Assembly: GCF_014203795.1 (NCBI RefSeq)
Contig: NZ_JACHJU010000005.1
Location: forward strand, 423,516 to 487,515
Source of the DNA: Streptosporangium album
Lineage (GTDB): Bacteria > Actinomycetota > Actinomycetes > Streptosporangiales > Streptosporangiaceae
Length of the DNA stretch: 64,000 bases
Reading direction: 5' to 3'
Both the position numbers and the translations under genes were made by a program. This document shows positions 56,007 through 64,000 of this stretch, piece by piece. How positions within the stretch are numbered: position 1 is the stretch's first letter; every line of letters starts with the position of its first letter. The notes under the pieces are model-generated. The model was not told the origin of the DNA. It was given only the letters and a program-made list of their open reading frames with translations, and searched no databases.

Positions 56007-56845
56007 TCACAGGCCGACGTTGCGCATGGCGTTGTCTCGCCAGCGGTCGACGGCGCGGATGTAGCGCAGCACGACTGGGGAGGCGGGGGCCCAGCGGCCG
56101 TGCTTGGCGATGACGGAGACGGGGACGCCCGCGGCGTAGGCGACGGTGGCGCCGCCGGCGCGCAGGCTGTGCGCGGTGAAGGTCTCCGCGCTGGACACGG
56201 CGGCGCGGATGGCCAGGGCGCGGATGATGACGTTGACGGCGTCGGCGCCCAGGCGGGGGCCGAGGTTGCCGTGGCGGTCGATGCGGCGCAACAACCGTCC
56301 GGAGGTTTCTTCGGCGTCGGTGAGCACGGTGATCCAGTCGGTCCAGGCGGCGACGGGGTCGGTCAGGGGGTGGCTGCCGCGCGGGATGGCGATGGTCTCA
56401 CCGTGGCTGTCTTTGTCGGTTTTGGAGGTGCGGATGGTGACCTCCAGGCCGTCGCGAACTTCTCGGATGTCCTCGCAGGTCAGGGCGACCAGTTCGGAGC
56501 GGCGGCCCATCAGGGCCAGGCCGAGTACCAGCAGGAGTCGGTCGCGGATGCCAATGCGGGTGCTCAGGTCGCAGGCGCTGATCATGGCGCGTAGGGCGTC
56601 GATGCTCACGGGTGGGGCTTCGCGCTGGCCGCGGGCACCGGTTTCGGCGCGGGCGCGTTTGTAGGCGCGCAGGGCCAGGCGGGCGGCGTCGGTGGGTGGC
56701 TGGTTGGTTGGTGTGGCCGGCCAGGCGGTGCATGGTGCGCACGCAGGCGAGGGCTTGTTCGATGCTGGCCGGGGCCTGGCCGGCCGTGCACCTCAGCGTC
56801 AGTGCCTGGTCGAGCGCGGCCACGTCGAGGGCGGGGCCTTCTTCC
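56007..56845 (-). pseudogene. Tyrosine recombinase relic (paralogue of 53719-54900)
   Basis: The C-terminal 200 residues are intact: ALMGRRSELVALTCEDIREV, AHSLRAGGATVAYAAG and Tyr in VVLRYIRAVDRW, ending RNVGL like the other copy. The N-terminal part (GQAPASIEQALACVRTMHRL) is in another frame. A repeated CCAA tract near 56702-56712 (ACCAACCAACC on the minus strand) adds 4 bp and breaks the frame. The first about 100 residues are missing and the relic abuts the aldo/keto reductase stop. Confidence 0.8.
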
Positions 56846-56849
56846 AGGG

Positions 56850-57821
56850 TCAGGGGTGAAGGGTGGCGACCGGGGCGAGCACGGCGTCCATCCGGGCGAC
56901 GAGGGCGGGGTCCAGGGTGATGCCGGACGCCGCCGCGTTCTCGGTGAGCTGGTCCGGGCGGGAGGCGCCGACGATCGCGGCGGCGACGTCGCGATTGCGC
57001 AGCACCCACGCCACCGCCAGCTGCGCCATGGTGAGCCCCGCCTCGCGCGCGAGCGGGCGGAGCAGTTGCACCCGCTCGAGGACGTCGTCGCGCAGGTAGC
57101 CCTGGATGTTCAGGGCGCCGCCGCCGTTGTGGTCGGAGGCCCGGCTTCCGTGGGGAACCGCGCCGCCGGATGCGTACTTGCCGGTCAGTACGCCCTGGGC
57201 GATCGGTGACCAGACCACCTGACCCACGCCGAGCTCACGGCAGGCTGGCAGGATGTCGGCCTCGATGACCCGCCACAGCGCCGAGTACTCGGGCTGATTG
57301 GCCACCAGCGGCACGCCGAGCTCACGGGCGTAGGCGTGCGCGGACCGGATCTGCTCGGCCGTCCATTCGGATACGCCTATGTAGAGGGCCTTGCCGGACC
57401 GCACCACGTCGGCGAACGCCTTCATCGTCTCCCGCAAGGGGGTGCGGTGGTCGAATCGGTGCGCCTGGTAGAGGTCGATGTGATCCGTCCGCAGGCGGCG
57501 CAGCGACCGCTCGATCGACGTGATGATGTGTCTGCGGCTCAGGCCTCTGTCGTTGGCGCCACGCCCGGTCGGGAAGTAGACTTTGGTCAATATTTCAAGT
57601 CCTTCGCGGCGTTCGCCGACCAATGCCCTGCCCAGCAGCATTTCGGCGCGCCCGCCGGCATAGGCGTCGGCGGTGTCGAAAGTGGTGATGCCGGCGTCCA
57701 GCGCGGCGCGCACGCAGGCGAGCGCCGTTTCCTCGTCGACCTGTGAGCCGTGGGTGAGGAAGTTGCCATAGGCGATTTCGCTGACCACGAGGCCACTGCG
57801 CCCGAGCCGCCGGAATTTCAC
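56850..57821 (-). CDS. Aldo/keto reductase
   Basis: A 323-residue TIM-barrel NADPH enzyme of the YajO/potassium-channel-beta-like group. Asp/Tyr catalytic region is FDTADAYAGGRAEMLLGRAL, Lys in EILTKVYF, His in DLYQAHRFDHRTP, with coenzyme loop VVWSPIAQGVLTGKY and C-terminal IVGASRPDQLTENA. It is complete. It diverges from the DUF2087 regulator over an operator-like region, so it may belong to the adjacent biosynthetic block. Confidence 0.9.
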   Translation of the reverse strand: MKFRRLGRSGLVVSEIAYGNFLTHGSQVDEETALACVRAALDAGITTFDTADAYAGGRAEMLLGRALVGERREGLEILTKVYFPTGRGANDRGLSRRHIITSIERSLRRLRTDHIDLYQAHRFDHRTPLRETMKAFADVVRSGKALYIGVSEWTAEQIRSAHAYARELGVPLVANQPEYSALWRVIEADILPACRELGVGQVVWSPIAQGVLTGKYASGGAVPHGSRASDHNGGGALNIQGYLRDDVLERVQLLRPLAREAGLTMAQLAVAWVLRNRDVAAAIVGASRPDQLTENAAASGITLDPALVARMDAVLAPVATLHP

Positions 57822-57858
57822 GCCGACGACCGCCCGCTGAAGTTAACCATAATGAATC

Positions 57859-57894
57859 ATCTTTCATTGAAAGATATCCGGCAACTGGTAAAGT
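57859..57894 (+). promoter_or_regulatory. Promoter with overlapping operator for the DUF2087 regulator
   Basis: TTGAAA (57867-57872) and TAAAGT (57889-57894) with a 16-bp spacer form a good promoter 8 nt from the ATG at 57903, so the transcript would be leaderless. A perfect inverted repeat ATCTTTC-ATT-GAAAGAT (57859-57875) covers the -35 box and is well placed for repression of both divergent genes. Confidence 0.6.
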
Positions 57895-57902
57895 GTCGCT
57901 CC

Positions 57903-58499
57903 ATGTCCGCCGCAGCAAAATCGGAGTCCCGGGCCACTTCCGCCATCCTCAGTGACGCCTCTGAAATTCTGCTGGCGTTGTCCAACGATCGACGATTGTC
58001 CATCGTCAACACGGTCGTGACGATGAACAAGGAGTCCGGCGCGGTGAGGCTGGCGGAGCTGGGCCGCGCTCTGGGACTGGACCTCAAGCCCCTCTCCCGC
58101 GATGTGATGCGACTGGTCGAGGCCGGCGTGCTGCGGCGCGACGGTGACGCGCTGATCGCCGACATCGCCTCGCTGGGACGGATCGGCGATTCGGTGGTGG
58201 AGATGACCGCGCTGTGCCAGGCGATCCCACCGGAGTCGCCGTTGCGCCGCTACCTCGTCCACGGCCGCATCGTCGACCTGCCGAAGCGGCCAGAAGACCT
58301 CGACGTGATCGCGCACGCCCTCGCCAGCCTCCTGCCCGAGGACCAGACGCTGAGCGAGAGCGAGGTCAACGCGATCCTCGCCCACGCGGGCGACGACGTC
58401 GCGCGGCTGCGGCGGCTGCTGGCAGACCTCGGCCTCGTCGAGCGGTCGGGATCGGCGGAGTATCGACGCCCCGCCGCGGCGCCGGCCAGGGCCCTGTGA
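57903..58499 (+). CDS. Helix-turn-helix regulator with DUF2087 domain
   Basis: A 198-residue protein from ATG 57903. Residues 20-75 form an ArsR-like winged helix (ILLALSNDRRLSIVNTVVTM, VRLAELGRALGLDLKPLSRD). The C-terminal region (LPKRPEDLDVIAHALASLLP, LSESEVNAILAHAGDDVARL) matches DUF2087. It is the first gene of a two-gene operon: its TGA overlaps the GTG of the oxygenase. It is likely the pathway regulator, acting on the palindrome at 57859. Confidence 0.8.
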   Translation: MSAAAKSESRATSAILSDASEILLALSNDRRLSIVNTVVTMNKESGAVRLAELGRALGLDLKPLSRDVMRLVEAGVLRRDGDALIADIASLGRIGDSVVEMTALCQAIPPESPLRRYLVHGRIVDLPKRPEDLDVIAHALASLLPEDQTLSESEVNAILAHAGDDVARLRRLLADLGLVERSGSAEYRRPAAAPARAL

Positions 58500-59728
58500 C
58501 CGGGCACACCACCGCCGTCCCGGTCGTCGACTTCGACCGGCTGCCTGCGGACTGGGGGCACGGCCCGTGCATCCTGCGCGGACTCGACGGCGTCGACGCG
58601 GTCGACACATATGGCATCCTGCGCCGCATCGGCGCCGCCGTACGCGACGGGACCTGCCGCCGGCCCGACGACGTCAAGGTCTTCACCGTCCCGCAGGTGG
58701 CGGCGGAGCTCGGCGAGTACCTTCCCGGCCCCGGCGAGTCCGAGTTCGGCCCGTACGCGCGGCGGGTGTCGCAGTCGTTGGACGTCGGCTGGAGCGTGGT
58801 GGCCAACTCGGCACAGTCGCAATCCACGGACTTGTACCGATTCGCCCGTGACGTGTTCATCCGGCTACGTGGCACCGAGCGCGGGCTACCCGCAGGCATC
58901 TCGGACTGTTTCATCGTCGCCGGCTCGTACGCGTCGGGGCCGACCCGCATCCACAAGGACACCGCCGACGTCTTCCTGTACGTGGCCGAAGGCGTCAAGA
59001 CGATGCTGCTGTGGCCGTTCGAGACGCTCGCCGGCCAGGCGCCGGACGACTGCGACCCGGGGCACGAGTACGTCGCGCTCGGCATCGGGGCCGACGCCGT
59101 CGACACGCCGCCGCTGCGGCTGACCGGCGGGCCGGGCGACGTGCTCTACTGGCCGGCGTCCTACTGGCACTGCGGCGAGTCCGACGGGCAGCCGTCGCTG
59201 AGCCTGCACCTCGCCACGCACAACTTCCGTGACATGGGACCGGTGTGGGCCGGTGCCTTCACTCGCGCCGGGCTCGGTGCGCAGGCGCCGCGGTGGAGCA
59301 CCACGGAGCGCGAACTGGCCGCCGACGCGCTGACGTTCGGGCGTACCGCCGCCTCGGCCGCCACCTCCGCCGTGCACCAGTGGAGCGTGACGCGGCACAG
59401 CACGGCCAACTTCGAGATCCTCCCCGACTTCCCGCGGTGCACGCCGCCCGACTGGCAGCAGGCGGCGGGGGTACGCGCGGCGCAGCGCACACCCGTTTCC
59501 TGGGCGCCCGACGCCGCGGACCCGAACACGATCATCGTGGCCGTCAACGGCCGCTCGTTCCGTATCGCGGCGCGGCAGCCGTCGGTGTCGCTGCTGAGCG
59601 CGCTGGACAACCTGGCCGAGGGCGCGGTCCTGAGCCTCGACGCGTGGCGTGGGACCGACGGGCTGCCGGCCGACGTGGTGGCGATACTCGACGTCGCCTA
59701 TGTCGCCGGGGCGGTGGACGCCGGCTGA
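58496..59728 (+). CDS. JmjC/cupin-like Fe(II)/2-oxoglutarate oxygenase
   Basis: A 410-residue protein from GTG 58496. The double-stranded beta-helix core carries the iron triad His153-x-Asp155 (RIHKDTADVFLYV) and distal His225 (YWPASYWHCGES), with Lys168 in GVKTMLLWPFE as the likely 2-oxoglutarate anchor. The C-terminal half is a helical/winged domain as in ROX-type ribosomal oxygenases and JmjC-like tailoring enzymes. It is coupled to the DUF2087 regulator. Its 3' end overlaps the convergent peptidase gene by 31 bp. A hydroxylation of a peptide or amino-acid side chain is the likely reaction (inference). Confidence 0.8.
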   Translation: MTGHTTAVPVVDFDRLPADWGHGPCILRGLDGVDAVDTYGILRRIGAAVRDGTCRRPDDVKVFTVPQVAAELGEYLPGPGESEFGPYARRVSQSLDVGWSVVANSAQSQSTDLYRFARDVFIRLRGTERGLPAGISDCFIVAGSYASGPTRIHKDTADVFLYVAEGVKTMLLWPFETLAGQAPDDCDPGHEYVALGIGADAVDTPPLRLTGGPGDVLYWPASYWHCGESDGQPSLSLHLATHNFRDMGPVWAGAFTRAGLGAQAPRWSTTERELAADALTFGRTAASAATSAVHQWSVTRHSTANFEILPDFPRCTPPDWQQAAGVRAAQRTPVSWAPDAADPNTIIVAVNGRSFRIAARQPSVSLLSALDNLAEGAVLSLDAWRGTDGLPADVVAILDVAYVAGAVDAG

Positions 59729-60861
59729 GCCTCCGCCCGCACCGGCACGACCAGGGTGGTGGCGAGCGGCTCGGCGTACAGGCCGGGCGCCGCCGCGTCG
59801 ACCTCGGCGAAGGTCACGTCCCGCAGCGCCGCCGGCAGGGCCGTCCACAGGTTCGCCGGCAGGCCGGCGCGTTGCGCCTCGCCGTGCGCGAGCAGCAGGG
59901 AGTTCGTCGACGCGAGACGGCGCAGCACCTGAGTCCGCACGATGCGCCTGGCGTCCTCGACCGGGCGTGCCGAAGGACGTGCCGCGTCCGCGTGTGCCGC
60001 GTGGATCAGCGACACCACGCGGTCGGCCGTCGCCATGTCCGGCGCGGCGAGCATGACGAACTCGCCGCGGGCGAGGTCGGTCACGCAGTCCCACAGGTAG
60101 CTCACCGCCGCACGGGACCGCACGATGTCGTCGAGCGCCGAGTGGTACGGGCCGAACGCCGCCTGGTTGGCGATGAGGGTCGCGGCCAGCTCCCGTAAGG
60201 TGCGGACCGGCGGAACGGCGCGCCGGACCTGAAGGTAGGCCAGATCCGCGCGTGGTGAGCCGACCTCGAGCCACGCCGGTGGCCTGCGGGGCCGACGCAG
60301 GTTGATCACCGGATCTTCGCCGCACGCCACGGCGTCCGGCCCGAGCGCCGCGGTGACGGCCACGCCGACCGGCACGGCCGCGGGCTCCTCGAGCAGCCGC
60401 CGGGCGGCGCGCACGACGTCGGCGACGAGCTGCCCCGCATGGATCCGGCCAGGGCCTGTGGGCCGGGCGAAGAGCGTGGCCAGGGTGGCGAGGTGATGCG
60501 AGGTTTCGACGGACGCGGCGGCGGCCCGTTCCAGCGCGCGCCCGGCCCGCTCGGCAGGCACGGGAGCCGGTCGTACGGCGTCGTGCAGGCGCGCCGCCTG
60601 CTCCCAGACGCAGGTCGGGTCGAGCGCCGTTACCGTCACGTCCACGCCGATGACGCGGCCGTGGTCGACGAGGGGGGCGGCCGCGCCGAGCCGGGCGCCG
60701 AAGGTCCAGACCCTTGGGAGGGTCAGCGCGTCGTGGATGAGCTGGACGGCGGGCCCGTCCGGCGGAGCGCTGTCCGCGCGCAGGTGCACGCGCGGCTGCG
60801 GGTCACCGGTGTGCACGTACCGCACGCTGCGGTTGCCGTCGCGGCGCTCCCAGGCGGTCAC
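59698..60861 (-). CDS. M16-family peptidase-like partner, catalytically inactive
   Basis: A 387-residue protein from GTG 60861, overlapping the preceding stop (GTGA). It has the two-lobed M16 outline, with an early GPAVQLIHDALTLPRVWTFG stretch and a C-lobe with FGPYHSALDDIVRSRAAVSY, resembling the R/Y substrate-binding segment of non-catalytic M16B subunits. It has no HxxEH. It should pair with the active subunit encoded directly upstream. Confidence 0.7.
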   Translation of the reverse strand: MTAWERRDGNRSVRYVHTGDPQPRVHLRADSAPPDGPAVQLIHDALTLPRVWTFGARLGAAAPLVDHGRVIGVDVTVTALDPTCVWEQAARLHDAVRPAPVPAERAGRALERAAAASVETSHHLATLATLFARPTGPGRIHAGQLVADVVRAARRLLEEPAAVPVGVAVTAALGPDAVACGEDPVINLRRPRRPPAWLEVGSPRADLAYLQVRRAVPPVRTLRELAATLIANQAAFGPYHSALDDIVRSRAAVSYLWDCVTDLARGEFVMLAAPDMATADRVVSLIHAAHADAARPSARPVEDARRIVRTQVLRRLASTNSLLLAHGEAQRAGLPANLWTALPAALRDVTFAEVDAAAPGLYAEPLATTLVVPVRAEAQPASTAPAT

Positions 60862-61982
60862 CGCCGCGACCCGGCGTGTGCGCGGAATTCCGCGTGCGGG
60901 CTTGTGGCGAGCAGCTCGGCGAAGTCCCGCATCGTGGCCGTCGACGCCTCGCGGACCGCCTGCCGTACCGCGTCGTGACCGATCGCCGGGCCGATCAGAT
61001 CGATCGCGTCGATGGCGGCCTGGTCGGTGGCCTCGATCCGGGTCGCGTCGGTGGCGGCGCGCACCGCGTCGAACTGCGCCAGGTCACCGCGCAGCAGCGG
61101 GAGCAGGTGATCGTGGACGAGGTCCGCGGCGGGTCCGTCCGCCAGGCCGGCGGCCACCGCGAACAGGTGACCGCCGCGCACCGCCGCCGTGCCGAACGGG
61201 GAGACGACCCGTCCCGACACCCACCGCAGCCCGGCCGGTGGCGGGCATCGCTCGATCAGCCCGGTGGCGAGCCAGGCCGCTGCCGCGACGTCCACGGTGG
61301 ACGGAAGAAGCCAGGCGGTGGCGCGCGCCTCGACGTCCTCGGTGGCGACGGACCAGCCGCCTGTCAGTGCCGGCGCCAGCGCGCTCACCGTCCCGCCCTG
61401 GTCAGTCGGTACGGCGAAGGCGGCCAGCAGTTCCCCGGGTGAGGGCGACGCCTGCGGTCCCGCGACGCACACGGCGAGGCGGTGCCCGGTCAGGAACGAG
61501 GTGATGCCGTCGAGCCGCAGACCGTCGGTGTCGACGGCGACCGGATCGAAGTCGGGATCGCCGCGCAGCGCCCGGGCGATGTCGCGGCGCGGGAACCCGA
61601 AGACCCGCCGCTCCCGTCCGGTCCGCCGTTCCAGCGCGATGAGCTTCAGCGCGGCCGCGACGCGCGGCGCCATCGCCTCGGGCGGGGCGGCGCGGCAGCG
61701 GTGAAGCCGCCGCGCCAGGGCGGAGACGACCGCCGGAACCTCGTCCGGCGGGCACACGTGGTGCAGCACGACGGCGTGCTCGCGGGTCTCACCCCACTCG
61801 ACGGTCGGCGCGTCGAGCCCGTGCGCGAACCACACGTGTTCGAACAGATGGGCCAGACCCGCGCCGGACGGCGGGTCGTCAAGGTAGCCGCGGGCCACCA
61901 CCACGCAGATCGCGCTGTAGAGGCTGTCGGGCAGCACATGCACCGCGGCACTGACGCCGCCGCGGTGCGAGGAGGCGATCAC
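60858..61982 (-). CDS. M16-family zinc metallopeptidase, active subunit
   Basis: A 374-residue protein from GTG 61982, which overlaps the exporter stop (GTGA). The inverted zinc motif HLFEH (H45, E48, H49) is in GAGLAHLFEHVWFAHG. A downstream Glu (118 in IALERR or 124) would be the third ligand. It is clearly shorter than free-standing M16A enzymes, and its partner gene overlaps by 4 bp, as in heterodimeric M16B pairs. In peptide antibiotic loci such pairs remove leader peptides or clear misprocessed product (family knowledge); that role here is inferred. Confidence 0.82.
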   Translation of the reverse strand: MIASSHRGGVSAAVHVLPDSLYSAICVVVARGYLDDPPSGAGLAHLFEHVWFAHGLDAPTVEWGETREHAVVLHHVCPPDEVPAVVSALARRLHRCRAAPPEAMAPRVAAALKLIALERRTGRERRVFGFPRRDIARALRGDPDFDPVAVDTDGLRLDGITSFLTGHRLAVCVAGPQASPSPGELLAAFAVPTDQGGTVSALAPALTGGWSVATEDVEARATAWLLPSTVDVAAAAWLATGLIERCPPPAGLRWVSGRVVSPFGTAAVRGGHLFAVAAGLADGPAADLVHDHLLPLLRGDLAQFDAVRAATDATRIEATDQAAIDAIDLIGPAIGHDAVRQAVREASTATMRDFAELLATSPHAEFRAHAGSRR

Positions 61983-63199
61983 TCACGATCTCCCTGGGGT
62001 ACGGCGGCGCCGTCCTGCGGCGCAGGCGCCCGCCGGGCGGCCATGAGCACGAGACCGGCGGCGGCGGCCACCACCGTGACCACGCCGGCGACCACGAACG
62101 TGGCGCGGGGGTCCCTCGCGGCGAAGATGCCGCCGAGCACAAAACCGACCAGGAAGAACGAGTTGATGATCGAACCCGCGGCGGCGTGCGCGCGGCCCAG
62201 CAGCTCATTCGGGGTGCGGATCTGCACCGCCGTACGCATGCCCATGTTCTGGTAGGCGTTGGCCGCGCCCGCCGCCAGCGCGGCGACGACCGCGAGCACG
62301 ACAACGCTGACAAGTCCGTACGCGAGGATCGCCACGCCCATGACGCCGGCGCCGATCAACACGACACGCTCGGGAACCCGGAACTCGCGGCGGGATCCGA
62401 GGGCGGCGCCAACCAGTGCGCCGACCCCCCACGCCGCGGTCAGCACGCCCAGGGCCGTGGCGCCCGCTTGCAGGGGCCCCTTGACGAAGAACACCAATGC
62501 CACGTTGACCATCGAGCTGGCCGACACGGTGATGATCACGATCGGCAGGACGGTGCGCAGCTCGGTCTGGCGGGCCAGGAACTTGATGCCGTCGGTGGCG
62601 CCCGTCCACCACACCTTGCCGTCGTCGTTGACCGGGCGGCGCACCTTGATGAGCACGATCGCCGCCGCGGCCAGGGCGAAGGACACGGCGTCGGCCAGCA
62701 GCGCCGGCCGTACCCCGACGCTTGCCACCAGCACGCCGCCGATGACCGGCCCGGCGAGCGTGGACGCGGAGCGGCTGACCTCCAGCAGTCCATTGGCCCG
62801 GGTCGGGAAGGCCTCGCCGGCCAGCAGGGGGATCAGCACGATCGCCGCCGGGGTGGACACGGCCGCGCACAGGCCGACCAGCGTCGAGCCGCCGAGCAGG
62901 ACGGCCGTGTTCGGCCAGGCGCTCATGGCCAGCACGACGACGGCCTGCACCCCGGACACCAGGGCGAGCATCCGCCCGGCGTCGCGCCGGTCGAGCAGCT
63001 GGCCGGCCAGCGGCGCCAGCAGTACGGCGGGCACCAGCTGCAGCACCAGCAGCGCGGCGACGAGAAACGACTGCCCGGTCTCGGCGAGGTGGAACATGAC
63101 CGCGATGGCGGCGATCTCGTCGCCGACGGCCGAGACGAACACCACGACGAGGAAGACGGCGGCCGCACCTCGGCGACCCTGGGCGACATCGGTGGACAT
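61979..63199 (-). CDS. MFS exporter
   Basis: A 406-residue protein with about 12 membrane helices and the MFS motif A region LAPLAGQLLDRRDAGRMLAL after helix 2. A central cytosolic loop (VRRPVNDDGKVWWTG) and second-half motif ANAYQNMGMRTAVQIRTPNE are of the MFS_3/enterobactin-exporter-like class. It is in an operon between the methyltransferase and the peptidase pair, so it probably exports the pathway product. Confidence 0.88.
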   Translation of the reverse strand: MSTDVAQGRRGAAAVFLVVVFVSAVGDEIAAIAVMFHLAETGQSFLVAALLVLQLVPAVLLAPLAGQLLDRRDAGRMLALVSGVQAVVVLAMSAWPNTAVLLGGSTLVGLCAAVSTPAAIVLIPLLAGEAFPTRANGLLEVSRSASTLAGPVIGGVLVASVGVRPALLADAVSFALAAAAIVLIKVRRPVNDDGKVWWTGATDGIKFLARQTELRTVLPIVIITVSASSMVNVALVFFVKGPLQAGATALGVLTAAWGVGALVGAALGSRREFRVPERVVLIGAGVMGVAILAYGLVSVVVLAVVAALAAGAANAYQNMGMRTAVQIRTPNELLGRAHAAAGSIINSFFLVGFVLGGIFAARDPRATFVVAGVVTVVAAAAGLVLMAARRAPAPQDGAAVPQGDRE

Positions 63200-63209
63200 A
63201 GTGGTGGGG

Positions 63210-63950
63210 TTATCCTTTACGGCCGGTGAGAATGTAGTCGGCGTCGTTGCCGTAGGCGTGCAGCGCTCCGAGCCCCGCGCCCGCGAACATCTGGGCGAGC
63301 GCGGCGATGGGGCGCAACCGCCGCAGCTGTGTCCCGCGTTGCGTCTGCCGTACGGTTCCGTCGGGGCCGACGATCCGGATGACCCGCTCGATCCGCAGGC
63401 ACCGGCCGTCGTCGTCGGGGGTCCGTCGCTCCTCGACCTGCGCGAATGTGGCCTCGGCGACCTGGACGTCGGGGCGCCGCGTCCAGCCGGTGCCGTCGCG
63501 CAGGGTGCCCTCGCCGGCCGAACCGGCGAGCGCGAGGACGCCGCCGGGCTTGAGCGCGGCCGCGTAGCTGTGCACCGCGGTCATGGCGACGGCGTCGTCC
63601 ACGATGAAGCTGAACGCGTTGAGCGGGCAGAAGATCACCGCGTATCCGCGCAGCGACGCGTCGAGCGGCGCGAAACTGCCGCGATGCACCACCGGGCGCA
63701 GCCCGAGCCGGCTCGCCTCGGCGACGCACACGTCGGTCATCTCATCGGAGATCTCCAGCCCTTCGACGTCGTGCCCGGCGGCGAGCAGGCGCAGCGTCAG
63801 GCGTCCGGTTCCGCTGCCCAGCTCCAGGGCTGGGCCGTCGGCATCGGCGACCAGTTGGGTGAACACGTCGTCCTCAACGAAACGTTGATCGGCAATGGCA
63901 TTGGCGTACACGGTCCCGAGGAGGCCATCATAGAAGCTCGTCGTCGTCAC
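63210..63950 (-). CDS. Class I SAM-dependent methyltransferase
   Basis: A 246-residue protein from GTG 63950. Motif I ALELGSGTGRLTLRLLAAGH is followed by GLEISDEMTDVC (acidic ribose contact), then VIFCPLNAFSFI and LKPGGVLALAG. The C-terminal beta region (RIVGPDGTVRQTQRGTQLRR) is typical of small-molecule or peptide N/O-methyltransferases. It lies 10 bp upstream of the exporter and 5 bp after the partial gene, so it sits inside a long operon. Confidence 0.85.
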   Translation of the reverse strand: MTTTSFYDGLLGTVYANAIADQRFVEDDVFTQLVADADGPALELGSGTGRLTLRLLAAGHDVEGLEISDEMTDVCVAEASRLGLRPVVHRGSFAPLDASLRGYAVIFCPLNAFSFIVDDAVAMTAVHSYAAALKPGGVLALAGSAGEGTLRDGTGWTRRPDVQVAEATFAQVEERRTPDDDGRCLRIERVIRIVGPDGTVRQTQRGTQLRRLRPIAALAQMFAGAGLGALHAYGNDADYILTGRKG

Positions 63951-63955
63951 GCGGC

Positions 63956-64000
63956 TCAGACCCGGAACGCGTTGTCGGGCAGCCGCGGCGCCGCCGCGGC
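63956..64000 (-). CDS. 3' end of the next operon gene (partial)
   Basis: Only the last 14 codons are in the window (AAAAPRLPDNAFRV then TGA). It stops 5 bp before the methyltransferase start, so it is the preceding gene of the operon. It could be an enzyme or a short precursor peptide; no more can be said. Confidence 0.4.
   Translation of the reverse strand, partial: AAAAPRLPDNAFRV

Overview
The window is high-GC DNA (third-position G/C bias, many GTG starts, 4-bp ATGA/GTGA gene overlaps, leaderless TANNNT boxes just upstream of starts) from an actinomycete. Gene content (DUF6223, DUF6493, F420-type oxidoreductase, LuxR-type two-component pairs, HelD) suggests a Streptosporangiales or Streptomyces-like soil genus. 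The genus is inference; no rRNA or tRNA is present.

Layout. 0-7.8 kb: SAM methyltransferase, NhaA relic, GH15 glycosidase, a decayed IS701-type element, DUF6223 membrane protein, and a NarL-type two-component pair. 7.8-22.7 kb: an insertion-sequence zone holding an intact-looking IS200/IS605 element (TnpA plus TnpB), a Tn3-type end with a broken transposase, an ISKra4 element, a long DUF6493 HEAT-like protein, a Tn3-derived miniature element, an AraC regulator, a phytanoyl-CoA dioxygenase-like gene, then IS5/IS3/IS5 elements back to back. 22.8-30.6 kb: a two-component pair divergent from a secreted peptidase-like hydrolase, a lipoprotein and a MacB-like adaptor/ATPase/permease operon. 30.6-32.3 kb: a second Tn3-derived miniature element, a Tn3 end that is an inverted copy of the one at 9.7 kb, and two serine recombinases. 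32.3-41.9 kb: chromosomal-looking genes (HelD-like helicase, beta-lactamase-fold hydrolase, toxin-antitoxin pair, LysR/amidotransferase pair, epoxide hydrolase/WYL regulator pair). 41.9-48.2 kb: a decay corridor in which intact genes (alpha/beta hydrolase with TetR, F420-type oxidoreductase with deaminase) alternate with gene relics. 48.4-56.8 kb: IS630 element, group II intron tail, two Zn-finger/coiled-coil proteins, an intact tyrosine recombinase with a dif-like palindrome in its promoter region, a second IS701 copy, and a relic of a second recombinase.

56.8-64 kb is the most interesting functional block. It holds an aldo/keto reductase, a DUF2087 regulator coupled to a JmjC/cupin-like Fe(II) oxygenase, and a convergent operon of SAM methyltransferase, MFS exporter and a paired M16 metallopeptidase (one subunit with HxxEH, its partner without). 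This set looks like tailoring, export and cleavage of a small peptide natural product. The precursor is not visible and probably lies beyond the right edge, where the 3' end of one more operon gene is present.
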